DNA from: Halocaridina rubra | Lineage: Eukaryota > Arthropoda > Malacostraca > Decapoda > Atyidae | Assembly: GCA_037179515.1 (NCBI GenBank) | Contig: JAXCGZ010007676.1 | Location: forward strand, 71,145-135,144 | DNA length: 64,000 bases | Direction: 5' to 3' | Part shown: positions 46,885 to 59,234 of the stretch, in pieces | Layout of the letters: each line of letters starts with the position of its first letter | Numbering within the stretch: the first letter of the stretch is position 1 | Made by a program: the position numbers and the translations under genes | The notes under the pieces: generated by a model | Databases searched by the model: none | What the model was told of the DNA's origin: nothing | The model's input: only the letters and a program-made list of their open reading frames with translations

Positions 46885-47228
46885 TGACATAAATTTTCCT
46901 ATATCACTTATGTATTTATTGCGCTGTATGCAAAGCCCTTACCACAATAATAAATCAGCACTTATGACAGCAACATGCAATTTATCAGTTATCCCTTTCC
47001 AACATACTATAAGGCAAAAGCTAACTGCCAAAGTTCTTAAGAACTGATTTAAACAGTAACCTAACAAGTGTATCACCAATCTATAGGATGTAACTCTTCA
47101 AAGTATGGTACTGCAGTCAAAAGTATACCACTTACAGAGTTCAAATATTGACTCAACATTAAAAAGGGATGGCATCCAGCCTCTATTCACCAGCTCTAAT
47201 CTGTGTTCATCCCCATAGAGGGGATTAA

Positions 47229-48690
47229 TTTTTTTTTTTTTTTAAATCTACCTTGGCTGTTTCCCCCTTTAATTGGGGGGTAGCCGACATCAAGAAAGGA
47301 AAACAAAATAGGGGGATTACTATGCACTATGGGCAATGACGAGGGAGCTAGCGACCGTTCAGATGGCACTGCTGGAGTGCCACAGCCCATCCTCCCAGCT
47401 CTTCCACAACCTGTGTCGCTTCACACCTGCCAACTCCTCCTACTGCCCCTACCACAGGGCTACCTCTGTAAGATGCAGCCCCGTGGTAACAGCAGATGCC
47501 CATCAGAGCTGCCTCACAATCGCTCGCCACTCATTCCTATTCCTAGCACGCTCGCTTGCTTCCCTCACATCCATCCTCCTATCATTCAGGGCTCTCCTTA
47601 CTCCATCCATCCATCCAAACCTAGGCCTCCCTCTAGTATTTCTCCCATCAACTCTCGCATTCATCACCTTTTTCAGCAGCCTTTCATCATCCATCCTTTC
47701 CACATGGCCAAACCATCTCAGAACATTCATATCTACTCTGGCTGCAATTTCTCTCCTCATACCCGTTCTTGATCTCACCACTTCATTCCTAACCCTATCC
47801 AATCGAGATAAACCAATCATACTCCTCAGGCATTTCATCTCAAACATTTAGTTTCCGTCTCTCACTTACTTTCATACCCCATAACTCTGATCCATACATC
47901 ACAGTTGGCACAACCACTTTCTCATACAAAACTTTCTTAACATTCATTTCCAACCCTCTATTCTTCATCGCTCCTTTCAATGCACCCAACACTTTACATC
48001 CTTCATTCACTCTGTGACACACATCTGTTTCCACTCAAACCATTTGCAGCTATAACCGAGCCTAAATACTTAAACTGATTAACCTCCTCGAGTGTCTCTC
48101 CATTCAACATAACATTCAATCCAGCGCCATCCTCATTTTTTGTACACCTCATAACCTTACTCTTTCCCACATTCACTCGCAACTTCCTCTCACACACCAT
48201 TCCAAATTCTGACACTAACTGACACAGTTTTTCCTCTGAATCTGCCACCACCACAGTATCATCTGCAAACAGCAACTGATTCAGCTCCCACTCGTTATCA
48301 TCCCCATCTACCATTCTCAAACCTCGACCACGCACTCGCTCATTCACCTCTCTTACAACTCCATCAATATACAAATTAAACAGCCATGGTGACATCACAC
48401 ATCCCTGTCTCAGTCCCACACTCACTGGAAACCACTCACTCACTTCATTCCCTACCCTAACACAAGCTCTACTGCCCTCATACAAACTCTTCACTGCATG
48501 CAACAATTTACCATTAATTTCATATAATCTCAAAACATTCCACATAGCCTCTCTATCATATGCTTTCTCCAGATCCAAAAATGCAAAATACACATCCTTA
48601 CCCTTTGCTAAATATTTCTCACATAACTGCCTAACTATAAAAATCTGATCTATACAACCTCTACCTCTCCTAAAACCACTCTGCACTTAT
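47229..48690 (-). pseudogene. RTE-type LINE (subfamily A): reverse transcriptase, 5'-truncated and frameshifted
   Basis: The minus strand encodes RT blocks in order: SGFRRGRGCIDQIFIVRQLC, FLDLEKAYDR, VGLRQGCVMSPWLFNLYIDG, LLFADDTVVVADSEE (the catalytic FADD box) and FKYLGSVI, in a 227-codon frame (48,003-48,686). After a frameshift come VVVPTVMYGSELWGM and MKCLRSMIGLSRLDRVRNEV, then LRWFGHVERMDDERL and GRNTRGRPRFGWMDG. These motifs are typical of the RTE clade. The N-terminal endonuclease is missing. The 3' end carries the hairpin GGCTACCCCCC/GGGGGAAACAGCC and an A-rich end. It lies in the kinase intron in the same transcriptional sense. Confidence 0.88.
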
Positions 48691-48924
48691 GCGATCACAA
48701 TAATAATAATAATAATAATAATAATGTGTGTTATCAAAATTATCAATTGTCCCTCTACACCAACTGTTCTAAAATGCCTAAAAAGTATGGTATTCACACT
48801 TATAACCATGTCTCCAATTTATCAATCAGTTGCTTGTCCCAGCAATTTTTTTTTACGTTTCATGTCACTATTAATCCGAATTCTGAGGCTGGACACAGAC
48901 AGGTTGGAGATGGGGATTTTTTTT

Positions 48925-49405
48925 TTTTTTTTATGAGTGACACTGAGCCAGGCAAGGATATTACCCTCATCAGACCCGGGCACAAAGCAAACATTAAGAT
49001 GAACAAAAAGTAGAAGGTTAAGGAGAATACACAAATAAGGGAATGATACACAATAGGAATAGGACAGGCTGAAAGAATAGTCAAAGTACTGAGGACCTAG
49101 AGATTTGGCAGGATAAGGCTCTTAGATGACAATAGCTCCATTTTTTGAAGGTAGATAGGTTTAAAGAAATAGAAAAGACAAAAGGAGGAAGAGTTCCAGA
49201 GTCTGGAGGTGGATGGGAAGAAGCAGTCACTGCACCAACCAATCTGTGGGCTACAAATCTCCACACAATACCAGTGAGATGAGGCTGCATGACGAGTGTT
49301 ACGCGGCCTCGGAAGTGGGAAAGGGATGCAACCCACCAATTCATCAGAGCAGCAATGGAAATAGTAGATATAGAAAAGAGAAAAGGATGATACATAAGGT
49401 TGGAT
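48925..49405 (+). repeat. Dispersed repeat R4
   Basis: T-run, GTGACACTGAGCCAGGCAAG, CCTCATCAGACCCGGGCAC and a roughly 400-bp downstream part. No coding frame. Confidence 0.6.
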
Positions 49406-49627
49406 GCCTTTCCTAGCAGTCCCTCATGGGCTTAACTGTGGACCTGTCACTTCTCAATATGAGCGCTCTGACCAATGCAATACTACAGATATCTATGGTG
49501 CTATGAAATTTTGTTCACTATTAATCCTATAAATGTAACCAAATTAATAGTTGTTCCTACCCAATATACTATGGTCTTGAAGCTTGCTGCCTTCAAAATT
49601 CAGATTTTGAGTCTCCATTAAATTTGG

Positions 49628-49800
49628 CCTCACGGCAAAAGAACCTAACCCAGTTACCGTGTGGATGACCCAAGTAGGGTGGTGGTGGAGGAGTTAAGAG
49701 GAATAAACAAAGTATAAGGGCTTCTGGTCATTGTGTGTGCTTTGACTCGGTCATCCCCCTTATAAGGGGGATTGCAACTATTCATGTGGATGCCTGGGAA
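49628..49800 (+). mobile_element. RTE subfamily B 3' tail
   Basis: CCCAGTTACCGTGTGGATGA, CCCAAGTAGGGTGGTGG, GTGTGTGCTTTGACTCGGTC and the stem CCCCCTTATAAGGGGG. Confidence 0.72.
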
Positions 49801-49890
49801 CCATGATACCACGGTGGTTGGAGCACACAACTCAGGAAGCGACAGACCCACGATCGAGTCCAATATGGGGCATTAGGAGTGGCATCCTGC
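49797..49890 (+). mobile_element. SINE2, 3'-truncated
   Basis: TACCACGGTGGTTGGAGCAC, AAGCGACAGACCCACGATCG and AGTCCAATATGGGGCATTA. A short R4 fragment follows at about 50,040-50,130. Confidence 0.7.
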
Positions 49891-50528
49891 CATTATTCCC
49901 TGACCTGGCTGTGCTTTAGGGAATAACAGTGATGCATTAAATGACAAACAACAACATTTTTTTTCTGGTTTTTTCTGTCTGTCGTTTTCCTTTGTGTAAC
50001 ATTACCTCATCTCTGCCTTGCCCTTAACCTATTTCTTTTCTTTCATCTCGGTATTTTCTCGTGCCCGGGCCTTTATTGATGAGGGCAGTTTCTGCCTGTC
50101 CCTGTGTCACACTCTTAAAAAAAATAAAAATAAAAAATTTATAGGGATACCGGTCAATAGCTCAATAGAAGAAGTGTACCTGATTTGGTTCATGATAAAT
50201 TCAAATTAGTGCACCGTTCCCTTGGGGTGTAGCAAAACGAAAATCGACCTCTGGCATCTAGTGTCATGATACCATTCATGATTCAATACTTTATCCAGCT
50301 GAGAGATTTAGAAGGAGTCAGTAGCCTTTGCGATGAAACGAGGGACAGTACGAACTTTTTGCTTTGAGGAGCACCAGACCCCCCCAGCACTGAGATGTAA
50401 CTAATTTTGTTGAGAGTTCACAGTGAAAGGGTTAATATGTTGCTAGAACTATTATCTTGTTATAAGCAGAAAAAGTGCATATATCTCTGGCTTTTTTTTT
50501 TTTCCAGTACAGTAAAGTAATCACAAAA

Positions 50529-50682
50529 ACTGCAATAATGTAGCGTTTATAGCGCTCAACTCGGGATGTGACATACCCATGTATAAGCCCATCACGGGGA
50601 ATTAGGAAAGACATCAAACCTCACCTCCTCAGCTCCAGCCAGTCTGCTTCCATGCTCATTCAATTGGGAATTAATAGCGACA
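50529..50682 (+). mobile_element. SINE2 copy
   Basis: GTAGCGTTTATAGCGCTCAA, CCCATGTATAAGCCCATC, CTCAGCTCCAGCC and CATTCAATTGGGAATTAATA. Confidence 0.72.
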
Positions 50683-50896
50683 AAAACAAACTTTACAAAC
50701 ATATTTCTGATCTAGGGTAAAAACAGCTGTAACAAAAGAACTGAAGTTGTACCATTTCAACATCACCTTGCTCATCCTTACCTTATATTGGCTGTTTTGT
50801 AGGGTTAAAATTATGGAGGGAGGGATTGCCAGAACTCCCTCACATATATATCAGTTGTCACCAAACAAATAAAAATCTGAATTTCTTTCTTCCCTA

Positions 50897-51043
50897 GGGG
50901 GCTGCAGTAGCTGTGGTAGACTGCGTGAATTTAAAAGCAACTAACAAGGCTTTGATCCCACCATGGGGCATCACGAAGGGCATCAAGGCTTAATTCCCAT
51001 TGCTTCAAAATATGCAACCACCCCATTCAAATGGGGACTCAAT
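50897..51043 (+). mobile_element. SINE2 copy, diverged
   Basis: GGGCTGCAGTAGCTGTGGTA, TTTGATCCCACCATGGGGCA and CCACCCCATTCAAATGGGGA. Confidence 0.68.
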
Positions 51044-51719
51044 GTAACATAAATAGGGCTTTTATTTCTTTCTTACCCCTTGCCAGGGACATCCCCTATA
51101 GTCACCTCCTACGAAAAACATGGCATTTACTTAATCCAAAATATATATTTACCTGGAGAAGTTACATAATTTCAGTCACCACTTGGGGAAAAAAAAAAAG
51201 CTATGACACTTACATGCTGTGACAAGAAAAAGAAAAACTAAAAAAATACATAATACATAAAACTTTTCCCAGCTCAAACAAGTAAATAACATCTGTTAGA
51301 ACACACCTGTTAATATACATGCACTGTAAAAAAAAAAAAAAAAAAGGACTGAATATTTTAAATTTTTCTTACAGATGAAAACACTTAAAAGGCAGGCAAG
51401 AAAAAAAGATACAATGCTCATTCCTAGCCATATAAAAGCTCTTGTGCACTATACACATAAGGATTACTTTTAAGTTTAAAAACAATGAAGTAAACATATA
51501 CAGTATTCTGAGTCAAAGAGGAATTGAGTTTAGCAAAATAACTGGTCTGTCCAAAAATTACCAGATGATTTATAATCTATATTTGTAATTTTCTAAATGA
51601 TAAATTAATCTTTTCTACAAAATTTAAACTTGGCTTCTTCTGCTACAATGATTGATCATCATATAAAAAAAATTAAATATAAAACCTTTCTATAAACTTA
51701 TGCTATAATAAATGTGATC
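51044..51719. other. Intron, no gene seen
   Basis: AT-rich with short A-runs. Nothing recognisable. Confidence 0.5.
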
Positions 51720-51902
51720 AGTTATACGTCATGAACCCACTTTTATACTAAGGGCAAGGAGGTTGCCTTCTTGTAAAGGACATTGGTTTGTCAAGTGTGA
51801 CCATTAACCCTGAGTGCATGCCCTTTCTAACATTAGACCGAGGAAGGCCACGAATCCTCGACCTAGCAAATCAAAATGGCGAGCATTACTAGTCGGCCAT
51901 AA
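51720..51902 (-). mobile_element. SINE1, old diverged copy
   Basis: From AGTTATACGTCATGAACCC to GGCGAGCATTACTAGTCGGC, with many substitutions. Confidence 0.75.
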
Positions 51903-52350
51903 TGGCCTATAATATCTATTATCATACAAAAATTTAAACTAAAACCTTTTATAAAATTTTAACTTGGCCTTTACTTCTACAGAAATTGATAATGATATTA
52001 AAAATTAAACCAAAACCTCTATATAGAGTTAATACTTAGCCTCTTCTGACTATAATAAATGATTATCATATATTATATTAAACTAAACACTTTATATAAA
52101 ATTAGTACTGTACTTGCCTCTTTGGCAATAATATATGCTCATTATATTAAAAACAAGTCAGATGTTGAAATTAATAATAAGTGAACATTAAAAATTAAAA
52201 GATAAATATTGCTTTAGCAGGCAGTTTTTAAACATTTCATCTTTTTTTTTTTTAAATCTAATACCAAGTCAAAGGGTAAAATAATATTTAATTATTAGAA
52301 ACATTATTCATCACGGTTTTTTATGTATTAGACTCAAATTTTGTAGTATT

Positions 52351-52544
52351 TAGTCACCGTAGCTCAAGCAGTAGCGTCCGCGACTCTGAGGTGTCAGGTC
52401 GAGGGTTCGCGCCCCGTCACGGTCTGAGGTTAGCAAGGGCATGCACTCAGGGTAACAATTACATCTGCCAAAACAAGTCCTTCGCAAGAAGACAACCGTC
52501 CCAGCCCTTGGTAGAAAAGGGAATCCGTGACGTGAAACCAGAAC
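52351..52544 (+). mobile_element. SINE1, full-length with TSD
   Basis: Left flank ACTCAAATTTTGTAGTAT and right flank ACTCAAATTTTTTAGTAT, differing at one base. Confidence 0.92.
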
Positions 52545-53445
52545 TCAAATTTTTTAGTATATTACATTATCTTATAATTCTTTAATAAGAGAAAATCGCC
52601 TAAGAGAATATCATATCTCAGATAACTCAATCTGTTCATTGCCATATTTATGCTTTTCAGTGAAATAAGTAACTGCTCAGTTTATATTTGCACACAGGCC
52701 TAAAGCTGGTCAGTAATCTTTGGTTACTGGTAATGTGCCATTTTCACGTAGAATTTCATTTATCAATATATCTAAAGCACTTTATATCCGATTCGTCAGC
52801 CTGTGGGGGTTACGTACAAATACATACGACGGACGAGCTATGAGTTACACCCTAATCCTCAACAACGAGGTCTAAATAAGCCATACATTTTGCAACAGTG
52901 ACTAGTGAGCCTCTCGGAACCAGACCCTTCAATAATGGCACTGGAGATTTTATCTGATTTTGATCTTTATAATTTGCAGATATATATTTGCTGCAGAGCT
53001 TTGGTCGTCTATGATTACATTCTTAAATATTGTTTTATATATACAGGTATATGTACGTAGTGTGTGTGCGTGCTCTTTTCACTGCTATTAAAAAAAAGCA
53101 AATGTAAAAAATTTATAAAAATATTTACACTACCAAAAAAAATATTATTCTTTGCCAAGGTAGCCTACTTACTTTACACTCTATATTCTCTATTCTAGAG
53201 AAGTAATAACCAAATTACTCTAGAGAGAAGCATTTGAGCGTATGATTCAAGCTATAACGACAATGATTTAAACGTTATTAACTGTATTTTTCTATTAGGG
53301 AACATATATTCTTAATATCTAACCCCGCCTTGCCCTGAATAAGAGCGTAAAACAAAACAAAAATGTCCTTACCATTTCTATAAATGCTCACTGATTATAT
53401 TTTCCCTTGAGGAATATTTATTTTTAATATAAATATATAACCCAC
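52545..53445. other. Intron, no gene seen
   Basis: AT-rich unique DNA. 52,790-52,930 is a little richer in GC but shows no supported exon. Confidence 0.45.
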
Positions 53446-53595
53446 CTTGTCCTGAATTTGAGCGTATAACATCGACTCCGTGTTGTTGCGAATTATAAGC
53501 CGCTCTGCCTCTGGAGGGGTCGGGGTAATAACGAGGGTTTCCCCCACCACTCCCACCATTAGGGGGTGTCATGGAAGCGCTGATATCCCCTTTAC
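53446..53595 (-). CDS. Src-family kinase, coding exon 2 (Gly/Pro-rich unique region)
   Basis: Acceptor GATGTGTTCACAG, donor GACAAG|GTGGGT. It encodes KGDISASMTPPNGGSGGGNP, RYYPDPSRGRAAYNSQQ and HGVDVIRSNSGQ. This is the variable N-terminal region between the membrane anchor and SH3. RYxPDP, the Gly-rich stretch and GVDVIR resemble the same region of insect Src64B, which supports the Src64B assignment over Src42A. Of two possible donors only this one gives the phase (1) required by the SH3 exon. Confidence 0.9.
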
Positions 53596-53797
53596 CTGTG
53601 AACACATCAAGTTTTGCTGTCATCAAGAGCAAAAGGCAACTTAAGCTTGTTCCTGCGCTTTTAGCTTGGGCAGCAACAGCAATTGATCGCAAGATCAAAA
53701 AATAAATAAATAAATAAATCATTAGCCAAAGAAAACGATTCGTCCAGACGCAATATCTGTCAATGGAAGCGGTCGGCAGAGAGAAGCAATATATATA

Positions 53798-53805
<8 letters not shown>

Positions 53806-53872
<67 letters not shown>
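53806..53872. repeat. (TA)n microsatellite
   Basis: Pure TA, about 67 bp, framed by matching TACTGTATA-like ends. Confidence 0.97.
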
Positions 53873-53875
<3 letters not shown>

Positions 53876-54492
53876 TACTGTATAGCACAACGAATTATCC
53901 ACCACCTGACGTCGAAGAAAAATCCGAATGGTCGCAGCTTCTCGTGTATTCTATATTTGCTGAATGTTCATGAGAGTAATCTCTCATTCTATTTCTTACA
54001 TCTTCCCCTCCAAAAACATTATCACGGACAACCATATCTGGGAATTTGAAAAACAATAATTAAAAATAACCATCTGATTGTTGGACTTCTTCCCTCTAGT
54101 TACAGTTGAAATACTGCAAAATATAAAATAAACACAATCTTTAAGTGCATCTCATCCATTTTCTCTTTTCATTTGAAAATGCTTTGCACATGGGTTCATC
54201 TTCACGAACGGTGCCGTTGCACGTCACTAGACACAGTGCCAGAATACGACACTAGAAAGAAGCTTTGGCGGCGGAGTGAACTAAGTTGGCTTTGTTTACT
54301 AAATATTAACTATTTTCTTATACTTTTAACATATTTGCCTTATTATCATGCTTTATACTTCACGCCAAAAGTAATGTTTATAGTTTAATCTTTATATTTA
54401 AAGTTATATGAAAAAAAATTTACTATTCCAAATAAAGAAGTTGCCAATGGTATAGTGTAATATGAAAGCACAATAATAATAATAATAATAAT

Positions 54493-54539
<47 letters not shown>

Positions 54540-56057
54540 GACAAAAAAAAAATTTCCCTCATTTGTCTCTGAATCACACATTAAGTACTAACTTGTTAAA
54601 TCATTAAACTATTAACTATAAGGACAACAAAGTCATACTTTTGGGGATATTTCAGACATGAAAACAAATACAACTACGAGACAAATTTTGCTTTAAAAAT
54701 AAAAAAATAAAAAAAAGAATCAGCATTTATAAAAGTCCAAAAAACGGACATGGATACAAGTTACAACTCGTAAATAAAATATATCGGCGCATTTATATGT
54801 GAATATCAATATGCTAAGAGTTCTAATACAAATAGAATAAAGCAATATATTTTGACATTAATATATATGGCCATGGAATAATAATAATAATAATAATAAT
54901 TATAAGAACTGTAAAAAGAATCTTCAATCTTCGACTATGACACTCGAAGCGAACACATGACAGTACTTTATGTCAGTACTATGCTAATAAAGGTTAACTC
55001 TAACTAAAACTTAAAAAAGGTTCATCACAACACAATGCCTGTGGTTTATAAGCATAGAACAAATACACATGTGAAATTGCCTTCTGAAGCTAAAAAGTTT
55101 GTATTCCTCACAATACGCAGTCAAGTTATAAGTTATAAGTACAGTTGTCTCCAAACTTACGCGACAAAAACATACGGGGTTTTAAGTATAAGGTATATGT
55201 TTAAAAAACGTATTCTGAACACCTTCACAATTAAAGAATGTGCAAAAGATTAACAAAAACTATGATGATGTCCAATTATTTGACCGGAGAGGGTTGAAAA
55301 ATTTAGTAAAATGAAATTTTTAAAAGGATTGTAAAGTACAGGTATTTTTCAATTCTGTAATAAAAATCTTGCAATGAATATGAAGACGAGTATGGGTAAT
55401 GACTGATAGCAGTAATGAGGAATAATTATTCTTTAAAAATTACATCGTATACTTTTAATTCAATGTGAAGATATGAGCAGGCATAAACGATTTTAAAGTC
55501 AGATCATAATAGAAAGAACAATGTTATACTTTTATGCCTATAGGGTATCATAATTGAGAGCACTATATTTATACTTTTCATGGTGTATTGTGAGTTTTTT
55601 CACTTTCAGAATCAGTTTCAAAAATAAAAAAAAAATGCATTTTTCACACTGCATTGGTGAATTGCAGTTCACAACAGTGGAAAAACTTTACCAGCTCTGA
55701 ATAAGTGATTCCTTAATGAATTAAATATTACTATATATCTAAGGAAGTCAAGAGTAAGATGGAATTTTCCTGGTACCTGACAACCAAATTTACTTTGACA
55801 AACCAAACTGACTCAACTCAGTATATAAAGGTCTCTTTTCTAAACAGGCATATAATTTTTAGCAAATTAACAATAAAAGTTATAAAAATGACACCATAGC
55901 ATGAAAACCAGTATAACTTAATGTATTAAAAACAGCAACAAAATTAAGGTGTAATTAAAGTATTCAAGCAATGAATGTTTTTAAGAATATTCTAAGCACG
56001 TTCCTGCCACAAAGACATCAAATATTATACAAAAAGGAAATGAAATTTATCACTCAC
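53873..56057. other. First coding intron of the kinase
   Basis: Mostly AT-rich. A weak 45-nt exon candidate lies at 53,906-53,950 (minus). A GC-richer patch at 54,185-54,300 has no supported gene. An (AAT)n tract lies at 54,473-54,538. Confidence 0.45.
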
Positions 56058-56150
56058 CCATTTGGTCGAACTGCCCATGATGGTTTGGGGGTGGAGGGCC
56101 CTTTTTGGGGCAGCACATGTTCTGGCCCATTCTTAACTCTGATCATTCAC
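56058..56150 (-). CDS. Src-family kinase, first coding exon (acylation signal)
   Basis: The exon follows the acceptor CTTTTTATTGCAG at 56,151 and ends at ATGG|GTGAGT. Translation starts at 56,130, with A at -3 and G at +4 and an in-frame TGA 15 nt upstream. It encodes MGQNMCCPKKGPPPP, NHHGQFDQM. Gly2 is a myristoylation site. Cys6 and Cys7 are likely palmitoylation sites, and KK gives positive charge, so the kinase should sit on the inner face of the plasma membrane. Bases 56,131-56,150 are 5' UTR. Because the exon begins at a splice acceptor, at least one non-coding exon and the promoter lie further right. A short out-of-frame ATG in poor context lies 16 nt upstream. Confidence 0.92.
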
Positions 56151-56378
56151 CTGCAATAAAAAGTTGAAGCCATTAGGTGGTATTCACATGGTACTCATTT
56201 AATATGTAAAATCTCTACTTTAAATATCATTTACAGACTATGAAATGGAATCAAAACTGATGATAAAAGTACTGATATCTTCCAATGGAATCGGTGCCAA
56301 ATGGAATGGTTAATACAATACATAAACAGGGGGTCCACATTTCAAGTCGTTCCGAGGTTAGATCAGAGAACAACAAAT

Positions 56379-56553
56379 GTTCCGGTTTCTACCAAGGGCT
56401 AGGACGGTTGCCTTCTTGCGAAGGACTTGTTTTGGCAGATGTAATAGTTACCCCGGGTGTATGCCCTTACTAACCTCAGTCCGTGACAGGGCATGAACCC
56501 TCGACCCGACGCCTCAAAGTCGTGGACGCTACCGCTTGAGCCACGGTGACTAC
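56379..56553 (-). mobile_element. SINE1 with internal deletion and TSD
   Basis: Flanked on both sides by ATCAGAGAACAACAAAT. About 20 bp including ACGTCACGG are missing near the 3' end. Confidence 0.9.
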
Positions 56554-56936
56554 ATCAGAGAACAACAAATAATTAATAAATACATTTTTCGACATACCAG
56601 TCATCCAGATGCAAACCTACCACAGTAGTAAAGGTAAGCAATACTGTATAGTGTACTTTAACCATTTTTATGTATTAAATTAAGAACGTAGATTATTTTT
56701 CTCTGTTTCAGAGTATTTATTTTTAGCAATGGTGGAGGACCTCGGTTCGAATTGTAAGTGTGCTCCAACTCAAGTCTATATCCGACTTAAATCAGCCGTC
56801 AGGTACTGAACACTAACGTAAAGTGGGGACCCCCTGTTCAGCTTTTTTATACTAACTGAAAAAAAAAAAACATTAAAATACCTTCTGATGTAGACTGCAA
56901 AAAAGGCAACCGTTAGTATATTCCCATACAGTATAG

Positions 56937-56984
<48 letters not shown>

Positions 56985-57018
56985 GGTACGTTTCAATGAT
57001 GCTTGTTTGAAGTTTTAT
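56554..57018. other. Upstream flank or 5' intron, no gene seen
   Basis: AT-rich, ending in a 42-base poly-A at 56,940-56,981. Confidence 0.5.
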
Positions 57019-57170
57019 GCGTCACTATCAGGTTAATCCCTTCCTCGTGTGAGGATGGACACCAACAGGTTGGAGCTGGGGTATTACGGGTGGATGTTCT
57101 ACCTACCTACCCAGTAGTGAGCTTGAACAAAGGTATGTTACCTCCTATGTCAAGTGCATTAACCACTGCA
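57019..57170 (-). mobile_element. SINE2 copy
   Basis: GTCACTATCAGGTTAATCCC, GGACACCAACAGGTTGGAGC, and the head with CATTAACCACTGCACA. (TA)n follows at 57,205-57,284. Confidence 0.75.
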
Positions 57171-57198
57171 CACTGCAATAAAATGCAGTACGCGGAAC

Positions 57199-57204
<6 letters not shown>

Positions 57205-57284
<80 letters not shown>
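57205..57284. repeat. (TA)n microsatellite
   Basis: Pure TA tract, 80 bp. Confidence 0.97.
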
Positions 57285-57287
<3 letters not shown>

Positions 57288-57365
57288 GAATGCAAAGCAA
57301 AAACTTAAAATCATACGGTTAATATGTCCTACGGATAAAAGTTTATAACATTAAATATACTAAAA

Positions 57366-58062
<697 letters not shown>

Positions 58063-58227
58063 TTATAATTATAATTAATTTCATACTTTACCGCAATGAT
58101 ATGTGTTTCACGTTGGGCAAATGAGGTTTAAAGAAGCAAAAGGGAAGGAGAGTCGGTCAGTCATATCATAGATTTCATATTAATCTCAGAATGTCCCGTG
58201 AACACACGAATGAATTTTTTAACTCAC

Positions 58228-58287
58228 GTTGATGCCACGAAGACTGGCATCAAATGGAGAATACTTGGGGCCATAATTGTCTAGTGC
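58228..58287 (-). other. Possible exon of unknown gene
   Basis: A 60-nt open stretch ending at a strong donor (ATCAAC|GTGAGT) and preceded by a weak acceptor (CGTTGGTAG). It would encode ALDNYGPKYSPFDASLRGIN. It could be a 5' exon of the kinase transcript or chance. No homology recognised. Confidence 0.22.
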
Positions 58288-58429
58288 CTACCAACGTATG
58301 TGTTTCTTTGTTGGTGAAGCCATTGTTTGTTATGTATTTGCTTGTTTTTTACTTGTTTGTTTATGCATTGGTTTGCTAAGTTTGGTTTATTTTCTATGAT
58401 TGGATGTTAAGCTGTTGTTGGTGTTGTTG

Positions 58430-58433
<4 letters not shown>

Positions 58434-58477
<44 letters not shown>

Positions 58478-58478
58478 T
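58434..58478. repeat. (TTG)n/(ATT)n microsatellite
   Basis: ATT triplets after GTTGTTGTT. A similar tract recurs at 58,508-58,556 within a duplication sharing TTCTATGATTGGATGTTAAG. Confidence 0.9.
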
Positions 58479-58557
58479 TATTATTTTCTATGATTGGATG
58501 TTAAGCTGTTGTTGTTGTTGTTATTATTATTAATATTATTATTATTATTATTAATAC

Positions 58558-58727
58558 GTAGTCACCATGGCTCAAGCGGTAGCGTCCACGACTCTAAGGC
58601 GTCAGGTCGAGGGTTCGCGCCCCGTCACGGACTGAGCTTAGCAAGGGCATGCACTCAGGGTAACGATTACATCTGCAACCGTCCTAACCCTTGGTTGTAA
58701 AGGGAGTCCGTGACGTAAAACCGGAAC
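58558..58727 (+). mobile_element. SINE1 with internal deletion
   Basis: From GTAGTCACCATGGCTCAAGC to ACCGGAAC; the AAAACAAGTCC...AAGAAGG segment is missing. Confidence 0.9.
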
Positions 58728-58860
58728 AACAACAACGCAAAACTAATTGTACTGTTGTGGTGAGCTTAGAGGGGTTCAACGGGCATAATTTGCAAGAGGG
58801 CGTGGGCGGGCATTATGGGCATGGGTAGAATGAGGAGGGCGGGGTTCAAGTTGCCGTCTA

Positions 58861-58862
<2 letters not shown>

Positions 58863-58906
<44 letters not shown>
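58863..58906. repeat. (CA)n microsatellite
   Basis: About 21 CA units after a GC-richer stretch at 58,780-58,860 (GGGCGGG motifs). Confidence 0.95.
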
Positions 58907-59041
58907 AAGCTGGGCGGAGGGGCTAAAGAGAAACACCCAACTCTAAACCTCTTAATACAATCCAAATATCTCAAATGGAAAATATATTATCATTATTATT
59001 ATTATTATTATTATTACTATTATTTATTATGATGATGATAA

Positions 59042-59234
59042 TTCGGTTTTACGTCACGAACTTCCTTTTCTACTAAGGGATAGGACGGTTGCCTTCTTGC
59101 GAAGGACTTGTTTTGGCATGTGTAATCGTTACCTTGAGTGTATGCCCTTACTAACCTCAGTCCGTGACGGGGCGCGAACCCTCGACCTGACGACTCAGAG
59201 TCGCGGACGCTACCGCTTGAGCCACGGTGACTAC
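59042..59234 (-). mobile_element. SINE1 with unusually long flanking repeat
   Basis: A complete minus copy with a mixed (ATT)n/(GAT)n tract at its 3' side. Segments of about 46 bp starting CCCAACTC and containing CTTAATACAATCCAAATATC flank element plus tract. Confidence 0.88.

Noticed and set aside
47329..47851. Plus-strand frames of 147 and 171 codons rich in Pro, Ser and His
   Set aside because: Antisense of the RTE LINE C-terminal coding region.
54173..54388. Plus 71-codon frame MKMLCTWVHLHERCRC...
   Set aside because: Start lies in a GC-richer patch, but the second half is AT-rich hydrophobic filler and no family was recognised.
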